Source: Xiphophorus maculatus (Eukaryota > Chordata > Actinopteri > Cyprinodontiformes > Poeciliidae). From it: 64,000 nt of DNA. Position 1 is the stretch's first letter. Each line of letters opens with the position of its first letter. Below are positions 61,701 to 64,000 of this stretch, in pieces. Location of the stretch: positions 1,216,501 through 1,280,500 of the forward strand of contig NC_036455.1 in NCBI RefSeq assembly GCF_002775205.1, in the 5' to 3' direction. The notes under the pieces were generated by a model. It was not told where the DNA came from and made no database searches. It saw only the letters and a program-made list of their open reading frames with translations. The position numbers were made by a program, and so were the translations under genes.

Positions 61701-62461
61701 TTCTTTTAAGAAAAGTGGGAGATTGTTACTCTTATTTTTGTTTGTAATACATGTTCATCCGCTAGGGGCACTGTTATGCGAGCAGTATATGTTTTTGCGT
61801 TTGTACTCTTCTTCTGCTCTTGTCGTCGGGGGAGTGTGTTGTACTTGGCGGAATAAAAGGTGTACAAAGAAACAAGTTATTTTACTGACTAACACCGAGA
61901 CAAACACCACAGCACAATCCAGCCACTACCATGCTCCATTGTTGGTACTGTGTTCCTTTACCTTACACTTTGTATCCAAATAGCTCAGTCTTTATCCACT
62001 TTAACCCTGAGCTGGAGTAAACAGTACATCATGAGGTATTTTAGGAGTGAGAATAATTATACAAAAGGGAATGTTTTGCTCTCACCCTCTAGGACCTTCC
62101 GCGCTGAAGCCAGAAGGAGCGCCATGGCCATGTCTGCAGTGGCGTCGCTCACCACGCCGGGAGTGTTGGTGACCTTCACCCCAAAGCTGTTGATGTACGG
62201 CACGTCCAGATGGTCGATGCCCACTCCTCCGTTGGCGATCACCTTCAGCGATGGCAGGCAGCTCATCAGGGAAGGCTCGGCTGCAGGACTGTAGTACCAC
62301 ATAAACAAGCCCTGGATCTTAGGGCCGTGCAGGGCCGGGTTTTGTAGAAACTCCTTGAGGCAGATGATGTGGAAGTGTTGACTGATAATGTCAACGACGT
62401 CCTCATGGACACCCTTGTCCCCAACCTCTGAGATCAGAACCCACGGTTTGTTGTCTGCCAT
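55730..62461 (-). CDS. GRHPR-like D-2-hydroxyacid dehydrogenase (glyoxylate/hydroxypyruvate reductase family)
   Basis: Five coding exons, 5' to 3': 62461-62086, 56571-56400, 56321-56143, 56064-55968 and 55886-55730 (stop 55730-55732). They join in phase to 326 aa, near the usual 320-330. An acceptor (CCCGGCAG at 62465) three bases ahead of the ATG implies an upstream non-coding exon. The protein has the split catalytic/NAD-binding layout: VIANGGVGIDHLD and VSDATADMAMALLL in the first half, the Rossmann motif GIIGMGHIG (G156-G161), then R242 (VNVSRG), E271 (LDVTHPEPLP) and H290 (ITPHIG), which match the family catalytic triad. Expected reaction: NAD(P)H-linked reduction of glyoxylate, hydroxypyruvate or a related 2-keto acid; the true substrate cannot be read. 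It resembles the fish 'reductase B-like' paralogs more than mammalian GRHPR. A complete copia element sits antisense in its first coding intron (56572-62085). Confidence 0.88.
56980..57024. repeat. perfect 20-bp hairpin, 5-base loop
   Basis: CTGGTTTTACCATCAGAAAA (56980-56999) and its exact reverse complement (57005-57024), about 200 bases from the copia insertion. Not a transposon end that was recognised. Confidence 0.9.
57222..57392 (+). repeat. 5' LTR of the copia element
   Basis: 171 bp, TGTTACTC to GACTAACA. It contains GGAATAAAAGG at about 57348-57358, which could serve as a TATA-like box and as the AATAAA poly(A) signal (57350-57355). It looks identical to the 3' copy. Confidence 0.95.
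57394..57409 (+). promoter_or_regulatory. primer-binding site for initiator tRNA-Met
   Basis: TGGTAGCAGAGGATGG begins one base after the LTR and is complementary to the full 3' end (including CCA) of vertebrate initiator tRNA-Met. The gag-pol start codon (57406-57408) lies inside it. Confidence 0.85.
57406..61590 (+). CDS. copia gag-pol polyprotein, intact (1394 aa)
   Basis: A single uninterrupted frame with domains in copia order. Residues about 15-170 are a Gag (UBN2-type) region. C223-C236 is a CCHC zinc knuckle (CX2CX4HX4C). The protease active site is D282-T-A, where G is usual in the third place. A pre-integrase His/Cys cluster lies near 445-490. The integrase core has D509, D564 and E600 (exact D-D35-E spacing). 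Reverse transcriptase follows, with D997 (SMDIKSAFLQG) and H1082-V-D-D (usually YVDD). RNase H has D1238 (FTDASFG) and E1285. The ATG at 57406 is the first in the frame and overlaps the primer-binding site. Products would form cytoplasmic particles, copy the RNA to DNA and integrate it. No frameshift separates gag from pol, so Gag excess must be set in another way. No env-like frame is present. Confidence 0.95.
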   Translation: MVSNYRVPPTFEERKPYESWKNEVNIWTRVTDLEKKKQALAVALALSGRARDTAMEIPVDDLNKDTGMTTLFAKLDDLFLKEEKDRIYEAYSDFDRVIKEANMSMADYIIDFEQRYSRMKKYNMELPDAVLAFKLLDTACLDITDRQLALTACSDVTFASMKSALKRIFGEKRGAAAEAISQESVFATEQRRQKGKYWRQSPRQETTQPGTNPLDKYGRRSKCAVCQSTFHWVKNCPHKADSVKIAEDAKDVEECNLTLYTKESPTDAEIFMTECFGSAIIDTACTRTVCGQEWLDNYSTVLQKKSVKIMKETETQSHRPFKFGDGKIVYSIKKVKLPAKIGNTKCNIETEVVPANIPLLLSKASLKRAGTVLDMERDSAVMFNQPVKLDFTSSGHYCVNIVDSDNRNFIHSDKLLEATEEEILTATDKMNTSEKMKVLEKLHKQFGHASADKIQRLLTNSGNKDTECDSLLKKVVNQCEVCQKYCKTKPKPAVGLPLASTYNETVAVDLHELEPGVWYLHIIDQFTRFSAGSVLTTKRSSEIVKRFIHDWISVHGPPQKLFSDNGGEFNNEEVRDMAENFNIEVKTTPAYSPWSNGLLERHNQTLTEILLKVKASTGCDWSTAMDWALMAKNSMQSVHGYSPHQLVFGQNPNLPSVLIDKVPALEGTTKSEWVAKHISALHAARKAFTEAECSERIRRALKKQLRPIDDRYETGDKVFYKRVDCPEWKGPGVVIGQDGAVVFVRHGGTCVRVHQLRLRKVTHENEAPQITCNEENIQGQHTVDIIEENGGGDTIAVSPENYPLPAPENTEAMRQHTGNTIIKTGQIVTFRNAEGVSRKAKVLGRAGKATGKYKNWFNLELLEPAGVAGNSESADLSQLEDLHVQADAEDTDTHEDVFVSKDMSFDEAKENEIKSWKQNQVFEEIEDKGQKCVSTRWVCTLKETENGIIPKARLVARGFEELQVSDLQKDSPTCASESLRLLVAVICQKQWELHSMDIKSAFLQGMQLSRDIFIKPPPEANRTGVLWKLRKCVYGLADASLYWYNRVKTIMIEAGGVVSKVDPAVFYWLDEHKNVTGVLACHVDDFIWGGSHMFSESVIPHLRSKFSVGCEAHNSFSYVGVDLVTKGKKVQIHQETYIQHLQSIHLSPSRAAESASPLTEKETEQLRSKIGQLLWVARQSRPDVMFDASNLASRLKHATVQTINEANRVVCKLKAKSVELNFQHLGEDSNLRMVTFTDASFGNLSDGGTQGGHFIVLMGDNGQFSPISWQSKRIKRIVRSTLAGETLAMSEGIDNAIFLSTLFSELSAGSTACPPPIMCVTDNFSLVDALKSTKFVTEKRLRLEISSIKELIQTKKVQVLWSQTKDQLADCFTKKGASTTSLLKALYEGHWILQ
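61709..61723 (+). promoter_or_regulatory. polypurine tract
   Basis: AGAAAAGTGGGAGAT immediately precedes the 3' LTR and is purine except for its T residues. It is the expected plus-strand primer site. Confidence 0.7.
61724..61894 (+). repeat. 3' LTR of the copia element
   Basis: Same length (171 bp) and, by direct reading, same sequence as the 5' LTR. The final CA abuts the CCGA target copy. Confidence 0.95.
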
Positions 62462-62858
62462 CTCCTGCCGGGATAAGAACACATTTGGAAACCTTCAGAC
62501 AATGGCCGCTGGTATTTCAACATCCTCAAAGCATGGTGCTGCCGCCAACATGCCTGAACAAACGGACTGACAGAAAACACCGGCACCAAAAACCTTCACA
62601 TCTCAAATATCCAGGAGGTGACATCAGGACTCTGTTTATAAATTACAGTTCAGTGTTCAACGGGTAATTTTGGCAATAATAGGAATAAATAATGTGAACT
62701 ATTACCAGACAGCGTGGGGGAAAAAAATGTCTTCTCTGTGTCTAATAAAATCCTGCTCCTTCTGTAGATTGATCAGAAATTCACTTAAAGAGCTGAGCAA
62801 CTATTTTGTGATGCTTATAAAACACTGTAAGTAAATAAAATCTAAAATAGTCTCAGGG

Positions 62859-62911
62859 TAATGTGAGTTATTGATTAACTGTCTCAGGCAGTTTATCAAT
62901 AACTCACATTA
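62859..62911. repeat. 23-bp hairpin, one mismatch
   Basis: The left arm 62859-62881 (core AATGTGAGTTATTGAT) pairs with 62889-62911 around a 7-base loop, with one mispair. A partial third copy of the arm (ATTGATAAAC) follows near 62910, which suggests repeated local copying. Confidence 0.85.
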
Positions 62912-62965
62912 TTGATAAACGGAGTCATCAATAACTCGCAGTTTAGAAGAGAAGGATATCTCCTC

Positions 62966-62996
62966 TTGTTTATGAAGATATATCCTTCATAAACAA
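62966..62996. repeat. perfect 12-bp hairpin
   Basis: TTGTTTATGAAG (62966-62977) and CTTCATAAACAA (62985-62996) around ATATATC, only 55 bases from the previous hairpin. Confidence 0.8.
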
Positions 62997-63494
62997 AACT
63001 GTTAGTTTTTTTGTTATGCAGCTTTAGGTCTGTAAAATTGCTGATCTCTGAGCAGAGTGACTTAAACTAACTTCTGAGCCCCAGGAAGCCATAATATAGC
63101 TGATAATGACTAAATTAATATAACAGAACATATTTCTTCTTGTAAGATGTTAAAATAATACGTTATGACATATAGCTGAGTGCTGTGAATAAAACTAAAT
63201 ATGAAACTGGGAGCAGACTGTAAAAACTCACAAATGACTCTTGTTCTCACTTCCTGTCTGGCCTTCAACCAGGAAGAACTACTCAATAACTTTAAGGGCT
63301 TCAAAATAAAAGTCTTTAAATAAACGGACCAGTGAGTAGGATTATTTCCTACATATGTAAATTATATGCAGCTTCTGCATGAACAGCGATGAGAGAAAAA
63401 AATAATTTTGTTGTTTTGTTGTACAACACCATGGACGCTCATTGTAGAATGTGAAAAGCATCTCTAATCTTAGAATAAATACAGAGTTTAATTG

Positions 63495-64000
63495 ATAAAA
63501 CAAGCTGCTTTGTTAACATTATCAGCTTCACAAGGACATCAAGATCTGGGCTTTGACTTGACCATTTATTAGCTCTCAGTCACTCCTTGGTGGATTTACT
63601 GGTATTTCTAAGTGTTAATGTCATGTCATAATGAGCAGTTCTGCTTTAGTTTTATGTTTATTAGTTTTTTTTTTATATCACATTTTCCTCAAACACTTTT
63701 TGATGAGCTACAATTCTTTTGAGCTGTCCAGGTCTATAGAAAATCATCCCCAAACCATAACACCTCCATCTCTGTGCCTCACAGTTGGTGTAAAGTTCAT
63801 TCCCGCAATTTGGTTTAATCATAAATATGTCTTCTGTTATCCTGTCTAAATATGTAAAAGGTAAATCCATCTGTCTAAGGAACGTTCTTCCACAGATTCC
63901 AATCTTTGTCTACGTTCTTCCTGGCAAACCGTAGTTTGGCCTTAGTGGTTTTAATAAAGAGCAAAGATTACAACCATTTTAAGTGGAAATAATTTACAAT
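63495..64000. mobile_element. Tc1-like fragment cut by window end
   Basis: Contains GATCTGGGCTTTGACTTGAC, then CATAACACCTCCATCTCTGT, CCTCACAGTTGG and AACCGTAGTTTGGCCTTAGT, phrases from the antisense of fish Tc1-like transposases. Frames are broken and the element runs off the edge. Confidence 0.55.

Larger units (their letters stand above)
57222..61894 (+). mobile_element. complete Ty1/copia LTR retrotransposon
   Basis: The 4673-bp element has two 171-bp LTRs (57222-57392 and 61724-61894) starting TG and ending CA. Other parts are a primer-binding site, one gag-pol frame and a polypurine tract just before the 3' LTR. It is flanked by CCGA on both sides (57218-57221 and 61895-61898), a 4-bp target duplication. 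Read by eye, the two LTRs show no difference. Domain order gag-protease-integrase-RT-RNase H places it in Ty1/copia (Pseudoviridae type), a rare group in vertebrates. It could belong to the GalEa or Hydra-type clades reported from fish, which is an inference. Confidence 0.95.
56572..62085 (-). other. dehydrogenase intron enlarged by a copia insertion
   Basis: The intron is about 5.5 kb, of which 4.67 kb is the copia element. The remainder includes a perfect 20-bp hairpin (56980-57024). Splice ends are GTGAGA and CTCTGCAG on the minus strand. Confidence 0.8.
62465..64000. other. upstream of dehydrogenase coding start; hairpins and a Tc1-like fragment
   Basis: Should contain the dehydrogenase 5' UTR exon or promoter, or part of its first intron, but none could be fixed. 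It holds a cluster of hairpins (62859-62996) and a transposon fragment at the right edge. Confidence 0.45.

Overview
The window reads as nuclear DNA from a teleost fish. It has vertebrate genes split into short GT-AG exons, AT-rich introns, and many repeat families typical of ray-finned fish (hAT-like, PIF/Harbinger-like and Tc1-like elements, palindromic MITEs, and a complete Ty1/copia element). The species cannot be fixed from the sequence alone. No tRNA, rRNA, CRISPR array or prokaryotic gene was seen.

Five host genes can be rebuilt exon by exon, with reading frame kept across every junction. From left to right they are: the 3' part of spag1 (+, 2-4107, five exons, TPR co-chaperone); rnf19a (-, 10939-23884 coding, nine coding exons, 837 aa, RBR E3 ligase with two membrane segments), whose likely first exon and promoter lie near 33.6-33.7 kb; ptpn2 (+, 36506-45660, nine coding exons, 398 aa, TC-PTP phosphatase); psmg2 (-, 50579-53561, seven exons, 262 aa, proteasome assembly chaperone 2); and a GRHPR-like D-2-hydroxyacid dehydrogenase (-, 55730-62461, five coding exons, 326 aa). 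rnf19a and ptpn2 diverge from a gap of about 2.8 kb. ptpn2 and psmg2 converge tail to tail. psmg2 and the dehydrogenase gene lie in tandem. Nothing suggests an operon or shared pathway; the genes are neighbours by synteny. SPAG1-RNF19A are adjacent on human 8q22 and PTPN2-PSMG2 on human 18p11, so this window joins two blocks that are apart in human.

The most striking object is a complete, apparently very young Ty1/copia retrotransposon (57222-61894). It has two 171-bp LTRs that look identical, a primer-binding site matching initiator tRNA-Met, a polypurine tract, a 4-bp target duplication and one uninterrupted 1394-codon gag-pol frame. It lies antisense inside the first coding intron of the dehydrogenase gene.

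The rest is intron and intergenic DNA holding older transposon copies. It also carries an unusual set of perfect or near-perfect hairpins with short loops (arms of 12-23 bp), spread through introns and gaps, which look like products of replication template switching.
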